NCBI GenBank assembly: GCA_947311845.1
Contig: CAMZMU010000107.1
Location: 23,479,326-23,543,325, forward strand
Direction: 5' to 3'
DNA length: 64,000 nt
Origin: Poa pratensis
Lineage: Eukaryota > Streptophyta > Magnoliopsida > Poales > Poaceae
Below the pieces are notes generated by a model, which ran no database searches, had not been told where the DNA came from, and saw nothing but the letters and a program-made list of their open reading frames with translations. Each line of letters begins with the position of its first letter. The first letter of the stretch is position 1. This document shows, one piece after another, positions 47,961 to 59,150 of this stretch. A program made the translations under genes and the position numbers.

Positions 47961-48596
47961 TCACATTTTCTTCTCCGTGGACGGCGCCTCGAGATCGGCC
48001 ACCTCCTCCTCCGTGGACGGCGCCTCCAGATCGGCCACCTCCTCCACCGTAGACGACGCCTCCAGATCGGCCACCTTCTCCACCGTGGACGCCACCTCCT
48101 CCACCGGGGACGTCGCCTCCAGATCGGCCACCTCCTCCTCCGTCGACGGCGCCTCCAGATCAGCCACCTCCTCCACCGTGGACGGCGCCTCCAGATCGGC
48201 CACCTCCTCCACCGTGGACGCCACCTCCTCCACCGGGGACGTCGCCTCCAGATCGGCCACCTCCTCCACCGTGGACGCCACCTCCTCCACCGGGGACGTC
48301 GCCTCCAGAACGGCCACCTCCTCCTCCGTCGATGGCGGCCTCCAGATCGGCCTCCGTTGACGGCGGATCCGCCACAACTGCTGCATCACCACCCGATGAA
48401 TGATCTGATCCAGCTCCGCGTGGCCCAGAGGACGCGGGGCATCACCGGAGGTGATGAGCCTGACGCGCTCCCGCACCTGCCGCATCACAGCCGCCTCCAG
48501 ATCTGCCCTATCACGAACAGATGCAGCTAGATCGGTGCGGCCGCTAGAGCCGCGGCTGCGATGGCGAGATCTAGAAGCGCCGGCAGAGGAAGCCAT
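47961..48596 (-). CDS. CACTA-2 cargo ORF 1: acidic repeat protein, homologue of the CACTA-1 ORF
   Basis: 211 residues from the ATG at 48596. The N-terminus (MASSAGASRSRHRSRGSSGR) is basic and resembles that of the CACTA-1 ORF; RADLEAAV follows. From about residue 88 on, the protein is built of short degenerate repeats of the type EEVADLEAPSTV, 11-12 residues or twice that with TSPVEEVAS. A TATA-like CTATAAATG lies at 48700-48708 and a GGCTAGGGTTG leader between. It is probably disordered or coiled. No enzymatic domain is recognised. Confidence 0.6.
   Translation of the reverse strand: MASSAGASRSRHRSRGSSGRTDLAASVRDRADLEAAVMRQVRERVRLITSGDAPRPLGHAELDQIIHRVVMQQLWRIRRQRRPIWRPPSTEEEVAVLEATSPVEEVASTVEEVADLEATSPVEEVASTVEEVADLEAPSTVEEVADLEAPSTEEEVADLEATSPVEEVASTVEKVADLEASSTVEEVADLEAPSTEEEVADLEAPSTEKKM
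47985..48335. repeat. Coding minisatellite in CACTA-2 ORF 1
   Basis: Imperfect repeats of GCCTCCAGATCGGCCACCTC every 36 or 60 bp. They encode the EEVADLEA repeats on the minus strand. Confidence 0.85.
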
Positions 48597-48699
48597 GAGA
48601 GAGTGAGGAGAGTAAAAAGCTACAATGTGCGGCGGCTAGGGTTGAAAGATGGACAGTGAGGGATTGAGAATGAGACTGATGGGGCTTGCTTCGCCAGTA

Positions 48700-48708
48700 C
48701 ATTTATAG
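48700..48708 (-). promoter_or_regulatory. TATA box of CACTA-2 ORF 1
   Basis: CTATAAATG on the minus strand, about 100 nt upstream of the ATG at 48596. Confidence 0.55.
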
Positions 48709-48879
48709 GCACCCAATTGGCAGCGGACATTTTATATAACCGTTTCCATTGGATACAAGTTCACAACTACTATGTGCTACTGATTTCCGTAGCTGCATAC
48801 GAACATAATACATTCTAGTGATTTTCAAAGTGCATACGAACCTAATACATTGCACTGATTTGCATAGCTGCATACGAAC

Positions 48880-49515
48880 CTAATACATTCTACTGATTTT
48901 CATTGCTGCATCACCTAACAGCAGCACACAAACACACAAAATCATTCTAGCAATGCTCACAAGAACATTTAACTGAGCTATTTCTGTTCCTTTATGCCGC
49001 TCCTTGCGCACAGCAACAACATGGTCAGATTTAGTCGAAGTGTTTGTTGGGCTCCATGCCAAACCAGCTAGAGCTGCTGCAGTGTGCGGCTTCATCTCCA
49101 TGTTCGCCTTCTTGACTATCAAGGCTACATTTTTCAGCTCTGCAGCTTCCACTTCGACGCCATTAGCAAGCAGCATCTCAACATAATCTTCAATCCAAAA
49201 AAAATAATCACAGCTCCCAGAATACTCTTCGCCCCTCCCCTGCCAAATGGTAAATCGAATCCAGAGGCAAATCAGCATCACACATAGAATAGAATCAATC
49301 AAAACTGGTCGAAGCGTCGAACTAACCCCGTGATCTGGACACTTGAAGTAGATCCGGCCTGGGTTCAGATCCGAACGCGACACTCGATGAATCGCGTTCC
49401 GACAGCGGCAGCAAACGCACTTCACAAGCGGCAGATCTGACCCGGCCCCGGCGGCGCAGGAGGAGGACGCATTCGATCTCCCCGACGAGCTCATGCTCTT
49501 GGCCATGGAGGACAC
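48880..49515 (-). CDS. CACTA-2 cargo ORF 2: GRF-type zinc-finger protein with C-terminal membrane segment
   Basis: The ATG at 49515 opens a 211-codon frame. An 87-bp intron is likely inside it (49240-49326, GTTAGT donor, GGCAG acceptor, phase 0). Removing it gives about 182 residues. The product has a serine-rich start, then a zf-GRF module: CVCCRC near residues 33-38, NPGRIYFKCPDHG at 51-63, and after the splice SGSCDYFFWIEDYVEMLL. A helical, probably coiled segment follows (VEAAELKNVALIVKKANME). A hydrophobic stretch at the end (LVSIARMILCVCVLLLGD) looks like a membrane anchor. GRF fingers bind single-stranded nucleic acid in proteins such as NEIL3 and TOP3A; the role here is unknown. A TATA-like motif stands at 49568-49577. 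Confidence 0.7.
   Translation of the reverse strand: MSSMAKSMSSSGRSNASSSCAAGAGSDLPLVKCVCCRCRNAIHRVSRSDLNPGRIYFKCPDHGVSSTLRPVLIDSILCVMLICLWIRFTIWQGRGEEYSGSCDYFFWIEDYVEMLLANGVEVEAAELKNVALIVKKANMEMKPHTAAALAGLAWSPTNTSTKSDHVVAVRKERHKGTEIAQLNVLVSIARMILCVCVLLLGDAAMKISRMY
49240..49326 (-). other. Predicted intron in the GRF-finger gene
   Basis: 87 bp, GT...AG, phase 0 on both sides. Its translation (hydrophobic, LCVMLICLWIRF) would split the conserved distance between the HG and SC of the GRF finger, which supports removal. Because the length is a multiple of three and has no stop, unspliced RNA would also stay open. Confidence 0.6.
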
Positions 49516-49567
49516 GAGTGCGGAGTAAAAACAAGCTGGAGCGGAGGAACAAGGGCGAATCGACAGT

Positions 49568-49577
49568 CTTTTATAAT
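49568..49577 (-). promoter_or_regulatory. TATA box of GRF-finger gene
   Basis: ATTATAAAAG on the minus strand about 55 nt upstream of the ATG at 49515. Confidence 0.5.
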
Positions 49578-50260
49578 ATCCAAGATAGTGCTAAAAAAGG
49601 AATTTTATATAAGCAACCTCGCCAACGGTTGTATACAAATGTCCGATGCCATTGAAGAACATATCGCAAACGGAGTCGAAAGAAACTCCGTTACCAACAT
49701 ATCGGCAACGGTTAATAATTCGCGACCGTTGCCTATGAAGGCGGCACGCGGGCCAGCTTGCCTGGCGGGCGGGTTTTCTCACGCGGAAAGCGCGATTCTC
49801 CGTCGCCTAACTCGTGCTGTTTCCATAGAGGGGTATCGGATGTGTCGTTCTGTACTAGTGAGAGTTCAGGCCAGCCCGAGGTAACATGACTCATATGCTG
49901 GTGATGGTGGACAAGTTCACCAAATGGATCGAGGTAAATCCAATCAGGAAGTGTGATGGTCACACAGCTGTGTCCTTTTTGAAGGACATCATTTTGAGAT
50001 ATGGTTACCCCCATAGTATTATCTTGGATAATGGCACAAACTTTGCTGTGGGAGAGTTTGCTCGGTTCTGTGCGGAAAAAAGAATTCGGTTGGACATAGA
50101 CTCGGTGGCACACCCAGAGGCAAATGGGCAGGTGGAAAGAGCAAATGCGTTGGTATTAGCCGGTATCAAAGCCCGGTTAATTGAACCACTGTTGCGAACT
50201 CCGGGATGCTGGATAGAGGAGATACCAGCAGTGTTGTGGGGTCTAAGGACCACACCGAAT

Positions 50261-51134
<874 letters not shown>

Positions 51135-51593
51135 AATCGTTCAACAGGCTATACGCCATTTTTTATGGTCTATGGGGCAGAAGCGGTCCTGCCGACCGAC
51201 ATGGAGTATGACTCACCGAGAGTGGCGCTGTACACTGAAACCGAGGCAAAAGAAGCTCGGGAAAATGATGTTGATTTTCTCGAAGAAGCACGAGAACTGA
51301 CCTTATCTCGGTCAGCTATATATCAGCAAAATCTCCGACGCTATCATAGCCGGAAGATCAGCCCTCGGGTATTCCGAGAGGGAGATTTGGTGCTGAGGCT
51401 AGTGCAACGCAAAGCAGGCCGACACAAGTTGTCACCTCCATGGGAGGGACCTTTCATTGTGAGCAAGGCGCTACACAATGATTCATACTATCTTATAGAT
51501 GCGCAGGCACCGAGGAAAAATGTGATGGACAAATCCGGAGAGGAGACCAAAAGACCCTGGAATGTAGCTCTACTCCGCCCCTTTTACTCATAA

Positions 51594-52218
51594 GGGCGCA
51601 ATGTATGTATCTCGGTTTTCCTTTGAATAAAATGCCAGCACTCCGAAAAGAAACTCGGGGACTGCCTTTGTCTATATGCTTGTGTTTTATCTCGGTTTTA
51701 TCTGTGTTGTTAATATGTCGGATGGTTTTGAGACCTCGTTTCAAAGTTCAAGTAATGTGTGCGATTTTGTTGTGATCTTGTGACTCGACTGACGAACGCC
51801 GAAATGGCAGTCAAGAGCAGAGGTTATGGTATATGGTAAACATGAAAATGAACTCGGGGACTCGGTCCTAAAAAGATTCGACATATGTCGTTTACTAACC
51901 CGGTTTTTCTTTCCCTTTCTTTGTGTCGGATGACTCTAAACCTTACCTCAAAATTTACAAGTATTGTATGCTATAATGTTGATCTTGTGACTCGACTGTC
52001 GAACGCCTAAATGGTAGACAAGAGCAGAGATTACTAAGTATAGTAAACAGGAAAGTAAACTCGGGGACTTGGTGCAAAGTGTCCGGCATTGAGCCTGTCT
52101 TGTTGAAACTAGCATGGTAAAAGTAGCGCTGATAAGAGTAGCACTGCGAAATACTTAAAAGTATATTTACATCTGCACCCGGCATTCCGGGGATTTAATG
52201 GTTCAGTTTGTGATAAGT
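51594..52218. other. Spacer between integrase and antisense gene of the Tat element
   Basis: No gene. It holds three copies of the CTCGGGGACT motif (51654-51663, 51853-51862, 52060-52069) that resembles the polypurine tract of the element. It also holds two related segments of about 180 bp (51730-51860 and 51935-52065) with GATCTTGTGACTCGACTG in common. Confidence 0.6.
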
Positions 52219-54089
52219 TTAGGCAGCTGCCTCGGAGGAGCTCGGAGCAGTTGGAGCGGTGCGAGGTTCAGGAGCAGTCTCGGTCGTAGGCTCGACCGAG
52301 GTCTCGGTTGCCGGCTTCTCAGAAGTGTCGGTCGTGGTCGGCTTTGCAATGTCGGTTGTTCCGGCAGCTGCAGTGTCGGTTGCTCCGGCAGCAGCAGTAT
52401 CGGTGGCTCCGGCAGTGGCTGTGTCGGGAGCTTCGACCTCGATCTCCACATCAACGTCGTCTTCACCCGCTTCATCATCCTCGTCATCTTCTTCATCCTC
52501 CGAGTAGGCTGGACCTGGAAGGAAGTGTCGGGTGGGAGCATAGCTGGCCATGAAGGAGGCTGCCTCCTTGCGGCTTGCGATAAGTGTCGGATCTGAAGTC
52601 CATTTTGAGCCTTGGCGCAGGGACCGCACGGCATCAAGGTTGATTGCCTCGTACCAGGAGAGCACAAATGTCAGGGCCTGATCAGCTCCGGCGCGAGCTG
52701 CAGAAGATCTCCACTCTCGGACCCTGGTCTCGGCCCCTGACAGGCACTTGGACAACTCTTCAATGCTAACTGGAGCCTGAGATCCTGGCCATAGGGCTCG
52801 GTAAGCTCGGATGCCAGCATCAAGAAGATCCATGCCAATGGCCTTCAGAGGAGAAATGCGAGCGTTCAGAGCGGTCAGGTGATCTTCAATGTCCCATTCC
52901 TCCGGGATTGGGCCAGCTTCTGCTCTTTTTGCTCGTGACCGGTGGACAGTGTTGATTGCAGCGGCCTTGGAATGGGAGAAGTGATCTGAAGATAGAAAAG
53001 CTATCACCGAATTGAGTTATATACCGGCATATATTTAATGTCGGTACAAGCAATGGAAGCAAAAAGAAAGGATAAAGGAAGCTTACTGTCCATCTCCTTG
53101 TTAAGCCGGGTGAGCTCGCCCAGCCAGGTGTCGCATTTTGCCTTGAGGGCATCCAGTTCTCCTTGTGCCGAGGTAGCGCGAACCTCGGTCGCCTCGAGGG
53201 TTTCCTTGTGCTTCTGCGCAGCTTCCTCCCTCTGCATCAGGGCCTTCTCAATGTCGGTCTTCTCGCCCTGGATCCGAGCAAGTTCCTCCTGGAGCCGAGA
53301 CACTTCGTCTCGTTCCTTCTGGAGGGCAGTGGCGTGCGCGGCTTCCTTGTTCTTCAGCACCTCCTGAAGCTGCTTGTGGGAGTTCCGGAGTTTCCTGTGC
53401 TCCAAGAGTAGCTTCTTGAACACCTCGGTCCGGGTGTTGGTGCAATCCTGAAAAGAGAAGGCATGTCGGAAAAGTGTGAGATTTTATGCCGAGTAAACTC
53501 GACAAGAATCTCGGGGACTGGATGTCGGATTTTGGATGTCGGGTTTTTTGAAATTAATGAAGGAAATTTTGTGAAGATTTGCGCCGAATGATCTTTACTC
53601 GGGCGAGCGTCGGTCATTCGACCCGAATCTCGGGGACTGGGGACAATATATATATGTTCTATTGAGAAAAAGAAAAGGACTGAGTTGAGGAAGGTTTACC
53701 TCGGTGATCATGCTGGCATTAAGAACGGCAATCTGCAGCGCATGAATGGACTGCGCGACGTGGCTTGGGCCAACCGGGTTAGGGGAGGAAACCTCGCAGG
53801 TGTCAGCGGCGTTCCAATCCATGTTGTAGTGCTCCACCGAGCCCAAGCTGTTGCCACTTTGAGTGCGCAGGCGGGGGAACTCCGAGATAGCTGTGTCGGC
53901 TTTGGAGACTCGGGCAACTAGTTGCTGGTGGCTCGAGGAGTGGGTTGGAGTCACCACCACTTGTTTCTCCGGGTTGACAAGTTGTTTCCCGGTGGCCACT
54001 TGACTCTGTGCCGGTTTGGGCAATGGAGTAGTTTTCCGAGTTACTAGCTCGGTGGATATTGTGGTGGGCTTCGGCGGTGGCGGCTGCTT

Positions 54090-54122
<33 letters not shown>

Positions 54123-56570
54123 CTGTTGTTGCTGTTGATGCGGTTGTTGTTGTTGTGGTGGTGGTTGCTGTGGGTCCGGTGCTACCGAAGTGTCGGCCCG
54201 CGGAAAGTCAGAATCCGCGGTGGGGGCACCGGAGCCAACATCTTGGTCGAGGATCACGACCTCGGGAGTGCTTTCGCCTCCTCCGAGTGCGGCACCAGAA
54301 GCCGGCAGCAGTATGACGGATGGAGTGGCGTGTACCCCGGAGTCAGTTGACCGAGGTTCCGCTGCAGTCGGAAGGGTGAGCGCATGGAGGAGGCGCTCTG
54401 GTTAACCGCAAGGGCATCACTGCATTGAAACCAGAAAAGATGTTATCTCGGGGAAAGATTATCCCAGGAAAAGGGGAGCAAGGGAAACAAGCGTATGTCG
54501 GCAAAGAGAATCTTACCCTTGAGAAACTGGCGGTGTCTTTCTTGGCCCGTTTCGGCTGAACCGCTCCTTTCTTCTGCCGCTTCGCTTTTGGTGCCGCTGG
54601 ATCTGAGGATGTGGAGGTCCCGGTATTCGGGGTACCGGTCTCTGCACGCTTGCGAGATCCAACTTGTTTGCCCGTAGTAGCAGGGCATGCACTCGGAGCA
54701 GGGCCGCCCGGGTTAGCTGAGGCCGAGGTTAATGGGTGAGCATAGGCGATGGGGCGAGCATCAAGTACCTCTAACGTTTCGCAATCATCGTCATCTGACC
54801 AATCTCGGATTGAGCCTCGGGCTCGAGGCTTACCCGAGGTAGGGGCGCCCGCAGCCGGGATCGGCAGTTGATCCTCATCGTCCGGGTCATCTACCTCGGT
54901 GACGGCCGGGGCAGGTATATCTTTGCCCCATTTGGCGGAGGGATCCGCTCCATCTTCAGTCTTTTGGCGAGTAAACCTCTGCAAGTCAGAAACAGTAAAG
55001 CCGAGTTATGTTAGAAGCGTATGAAGCCGACATAAGAATTATCTCGGCAGGAAAGAGTATGTCGGTATAAGTTGCAAGTTACTTACTTGCTCCGGAAGCC
55101 GAGTTCTGTCATGAGGTTCTAGACCCCATTCCCATTCCTCGGTCATCGTGGTTCGGGCAATGGCCTTGAAACGTCTTCTGACCTCGGGGTTGGTCAGCTC
55201 GTGGGTGCTGGTCCGAGTTGGATCATACTTGCCACTCATGTGGCAAATCTTGTGAACCCGGTCTTGGAGGGGGAGACTCGGCGGCTGACGAAGGTCCTCA
55301 AGAGATCATCGCTCGTTAGGCCTGCCCCCACAAGCTCCTCGACGATCTTGTGAATTTGATTGATCTCGAGGTTCGTCTCCTTCGGGTTGAGTCACTAGTT
55401 AAACTGCTCAAAGGGGGTGCCGATGCTGAATGTCGGCAGGTTCAGAAGGTCGACATTGTCTGGGCTCTCAACGTAGAAGAACATGCGCTGCCACTTCTGG
55501 CATGACTCCAGGCCTTGAATCCGAGGAAAGATGGAACCTCTCCGAGGTATTATTGTAGCGGCTCCGCACGAGGTCATCTCCTTGGGGAAGTGCTTGTTTT
55601 CCGGATCCGGGAAACTTTGCTTCCGGAGTTGGAAATACTTGGCCCAAAGCTCAACGGTGGGCCAGAGTCCGAGATATCCCTCGGAGAAAGAAACACACGC
55701 AGAGAGCATGGTGATGGCGTTGGCTGGAAGGTGATGGGGTTGAAGACGGAACCGATCCAAGAAAGATCGGAAGAACTGGCTAGCCGGGAGTCCAAAGCCG
55801 CGCTCGAAGTGCGCGACGAAGACCACACGCTCGCCAGATTTCAAGCTCGGCTCGGCCTCTGTGCCGGGAATCCGGCATATTACTTGTGCCGGGATTCGCT
55901 TGCTCCGGACCAGCCAGTCAACTTCGGCTTGGGAGACATCCGAGCCTTCCCATCCGGCGCGCTCGCTTTCCTCGGTGGGAATGTCGGCAGGCTCCGGAGT
56001 AGTGCTAGCCAACATCTCTGCAGTGCGGCGAGGAAGTGAGAATCGGATGCCCGTGCTGGCGGTTGAATCTGCAAAAAAGGACATAAGTTCACCGAGGTTG
56101 AGCTTTCTAGCGTCGGCGCGACGGAGAGAAACAAGAATCTACAAACAGGAAGTTAACCAGAAGATCTACAGAGAAGGATAAATAGAAGATAAATGCAAGA
56201 ATCTATGAGGTGAAACTTAGGACAATCTATGGAGGAACTACTGCAAGGATAACAAGAAACGCGAGGAAGAAAACCTAGAGGGGATCTAAGCAGATGGATG
56301 TAAGAGCATCTGTGAAGAGGATGAACAAGTTCATCGGAGAGGATGAACAAGTTCATCGGCAATGTCAAGGGCAAGGATCTTACCGGAGTTGCGGCGGCGA
56401 TGCAAGGCGAAGAAGCGCAGGGCGTGCCAGAGTTGGGCGTGTCCGGTGGCGGCGCGAGGTGCTCCGGTGGGCGGTGGCTCGCGAGGTCCGGCGTCGTGCG
56501 GTGGCGGAGTGCACTGCGCGGCGGCGGCGATGGTGCAGAGGATCGAGAGAGGAGAAGAGAATGGCGAAAA
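52219..56570 (-). pseudogene. Antisense gene of Tat element ('putative gypsy type transposon' protein), six exons
   Basis: A minus-strand gene lies between integrase and the 3' LTR. With canonical GT/AG borders the exons are: 1, 56384 to about 56570 (no ATG, leader); 2, 55087-56068; 3, 54517-54978; 4, 53700-54419; 5, 53087-53447; 6, 52219-52985. The likely start is the ATG at 56015. Exon 2 encodes the conserved domain, with ERGFGLPASQFFRSFLDRF, LQPHHLPANAITMLS and GYLGLWPTVELWAKYF, known from PF04195-type proteins. Exon 3 is acidic/basic low complexity with a KAKRQKKGAVQPKRAKK nuclear-signal-like stretch. Exon 4 has a poly-Q tract, exon 5 a long coiled coil, exon 6 an acidic and T/A/E-rich tail. 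Exon 2 contains an in-frame TAG (55395-55397) and a frame change before 55239, so this copy is dead. Function of these antisense proteins is not known. Confidence 0.75.
54088..54157. repeat. CAG/CAA repeat encoding poly-Q (minus strand)
   Basis: Mixed CAG and CAA codons give 17 or more consecutive glutamines in exon 4 of the antisense gene. Confidence 0.85.
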
Positions 56571-56595
56571 GGACGGTGTGGGTTGCCCCGCTCCC

Positions 56596-56605
56596 CTATT
56601 TATGG
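56596..56605 (-). promoter_or_regulatory. TATA box of the antisense gene
   Basis: CCATAAATAG on the minus strand, followed by GGGAGCGG. It stands about 210 nt before the exon 1 donor at 56383. It is separate from both LTR promoters, so the antisense gene appears to have a promoter of its own. Confidence 0.6.
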
Positions 56606-57241
56606 GTGTGGGGGTGTGCGGTTAGCATTTTTACCGCACACGTTCCCCGTAACTGCCGCGCGGATTAACCGCGCACGATCTGCGCAATTGCGGTAATCGC
56701 GGCCGCACGATCGGCCACATCGTGGGTCACAGCATGGTAACCGCTAGCGGCGCGGTTCGTGGCGCAGTAACTGGCACGGAAATCGAGGAGCCGCGCTGCG
56801 GTCAAACGCACTCAAGTGCCCATGCGACGTGACAGCGCGTGACGTGGGCGGCGTGCGTGTAGAGACATGTCTGTCCGCGCACAGGAACCGAGGCAACGCG
56901 CATCGTCTCTCTGCCACGTGCCGTGGAGAGATCTTTGGAGAGATTGTGGGAATCTTTTTGTGTCGGAGAGACCGGCACAAGAGCAGATCTCGAAGGTTGT
57001 GGGAAGTTTGGTCCTTGTAGCTTGAGCCGAACCGACATAAGAATGTCGGATATTTGATCAGGTTAAAGCAGTTGCCTTGTGTCGGAGAAACCGGCATAAG
57101 GGCGTATGTCAAAATCAGTTGAAGAGGTTATTAGTGGCTTTACGGTTGAACCGACATAGTTATGTCGGATGCTTAGCGTGGTTGTTTCGGTTGATTAAAC
57201 CTGCTGTGGTCCTTCATCCGAGGCTGCAGGACCGCACCAGC
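56606..57241. other. Region between antisense promoter and 3' LTR
   Basis: No gene recognised. GC-rich left part; the right part is rich in CGACAT/ATGTCGG motifs also found in the LTRs. Confidence 0.5.
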
Positions 57242-57253
57242 TTCGGGGACTAA
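57242..57253 (+). promoter_or_regulatory. Polypurine tract of Tat element
   Basis: TTCGGGGACTAA immediately before the 3' LTR. Six further copies of CTCGGGGACT or near-identical motifs occur inside the element. Confidence 0.6.
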
Positions 57254-58311
57254 TGTCGGGGGGCTACACCCGGGTAGGGTCATGGTGTGGTATAAGCAAG
57301 GTTCCAGGTGTGGGCCAGGTTACAGTAAAAGCCGACATACCTGGACCTTAGAAGTGACCAGTGTGTGATGTTGGTGCAAACCGACATAAGCAAACCAAGG
57401 TAACGAGGGCCCAGGAGGGGCCGGGATATGGTGTTGGTAAAAACCGACGTATGGTTACCGAGGTACGGTGGCCGAGAGACGGTGGTCGATATAACTAGTC
57501 GTGTTGTATTGACCGAGACATGGGATCCGAGATAAGGGATCCGAGACGTCATGACCGACATATGTATGTCGGTATCTTGTCTGTTGACCTATGTGCAGGG
57601 AAGGTTGTTCTGGAAAGGGAATCCGGCATATCCATGCCGGGTTATCAAGATGAGGCACCTTATGTCGGACGGTGGTCAGCGCTGTTGTCACTTCCCGTCT
57701 GGCACGGGAGCGCGGCGTGCGGTACGGCGCATGTCTGAGGTGACTGGGCTTACCTCTGCTGACCAAGGACACGCGTGGGAGCAGGAGAAGGACACCGCTG
57801 ACCTCGGCTGTACCTAGGAGCAGAGATTTGGGACAGGACATGGGCAAGTCACGTCCTGTCCACTGTGCAGAGACAATCATGACGCGCAGGCGTGCGCGTC
57901 TGCAGTGCCGGTACGGAGATGTGACCGTTGCTAGTGGAGGGGTACTTCCGTAACTCGGTTTAGCCTATAAATAGGGCTTCACCCCCTCCTGCGTGAGGGA
58001 CGATGCTTTGGGACTCACTTTCCCCCTTAATTTCATCTTCATCCTTGAGCTCTTCTCCATTGTTGAGGCATACAGCTCGAGGAGCACTTTGTACTTGTGA
58101 TACCTCGGATATACAGAGAGAGAGATAGGCAGGAGTAGGGGTGTTACCTCCTCACGAGGGCCCCGAACCTGGGTAGATCGCGGTGTGTTCGTGTGCTTGT
58201 GTGCTTTTCTGTGTGTGCTTCTTAGCGCGCTAGCCCTCCCCCGGATCCACCAGCGTCCATCGGCCCCACTCTTAGCCATCCTATGGCATCTGCCGTGATA
58301 CCACCACGACA
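57254..58311 (+). repeat. 3' LTR of Tat element
   Basis: 1058 bp, TGTCGGGGGG...CACCACGACA. It differs from the 5' LTR by about a dozen substitutions and a few indels, among them a 10-15-bp segment near 57405-57420 that is missing from the 5' LTR near 35955. Confidence 0.93.
57965..57974 (+). promoter_or_regulatory. TATA box in 3' LTR of Tat element
   Basis: CTATAAATAG, same as 36507-36516. Confidence 0.7.
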
Positions 58312-58522
58312 AAAAAAGTCTCGTGAAAAGGCTCATTTTAGCACCAAATCTTGTCTTTTTTCACGCAAGACACAAGAATTGTCGGTTTTCTCGTGAAACG
58401 ATTTGATGAACACATAGCATGTAAAGATATATGTTTGAACATTTTCTTCAAACTTTTTGATTATTGAAAATACGTCCAAAAACATTTAAAATAAAGTGTG
58501 CATATGGACCAGAAGCCAAAAC
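58312..58522. mobile_element. Right half of the split TIR element
   Basis: Begins with the AAAAA target duplication of the Tat element and continues an AT-rich body (CTCATTTTAGCACCAAATCT). It ends with TGCATATGGACCAGAAGCCA, the inverse of the terminus at 35640. Confidence 0.5.
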
Positions 58523-59088
58523 ACCACTCCCGGTATTTGTATCGTTACTGTACCGGTATGCTCTCCCGGCCTCTCTACAGCAAGGTGTGCCTTACCATAT
58601 CCGGCCAGCATTCAGGTAGAGCCACTTTAGAGTTGTTATGACTGGACTTAGCTTGTCGTTTGTAGCCTAGCTACTGGCCAAGTCAACCAACCGATGGAGG
58701 CATTCTCACGGGACCTTGTGGTTTTGGAATTTGTTAGGTTTCAATGGTGAAAATGGAATGGACCACATGACCAGCTAAGCCGCCGACCGCCCTTTCCCGA
58801 TAGGAGTAGATCTCACTTCAAAATATGGCCCCTTGTCATTTTTGTCCTTGGTCGGTGTGTTCACTCCGTTTAGGGTTTTATGATATTATTACAATCTTCA
58901 ACAGATATAGCAACACACACATGATCAGTAAGATCTATCGACCACACCAGTAATAAATAATAAGGACACCCTTGTGCTAGTTGAAAATACGTTGGATAAC
59001 CTACTCTTGCTCCTCCCTGAAATCTCGTCGTCCACGCCATATATGGATCGGTCACTTATTATATAGCACCCCTTGTTTTGCACAGCTC
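58523..59088. other. Unassigned intergenic sequence
   Basis: No long frame or element end recognised. Confidence 0.5.
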
Positions 59089-59150
59089 TGTTATTTTGTG
59101 ATGATCCAAAGTCGTATATACTGATAAAAGTCAACTTGTGACGAGGAGAG

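Larger units (their letters stand above)
46832..49860 (-). mobile_element. CACTA-2: non-autonomous CACTA transposon with two cargo genes
   Basis: Same terminal repeats as CACTA-1 and a perfect 3-bp target duplication AGA (46829-46831, 49861-49863). 3029 bp. It interrupts the integrase core just after its first catalytic residue. It contains no transposase. The minus strand carries two promoter-bearing ORFs, 47961-48596 and 48880-49515. The right-hand (sense-distal) part 46860-47950 has no convincing gene; a short CTAGACAAGTTCTATATA repeat occurs at 47785-47915. Confidence 0.93.

Noticed and set aside
52203..52667. Overlapping P/L/R-rich frames near the end of the antisense gene
   Set aside because: They are alternate-frame translations of the repetitive exon 6; the frame ending at 52219 fits the splice borders.
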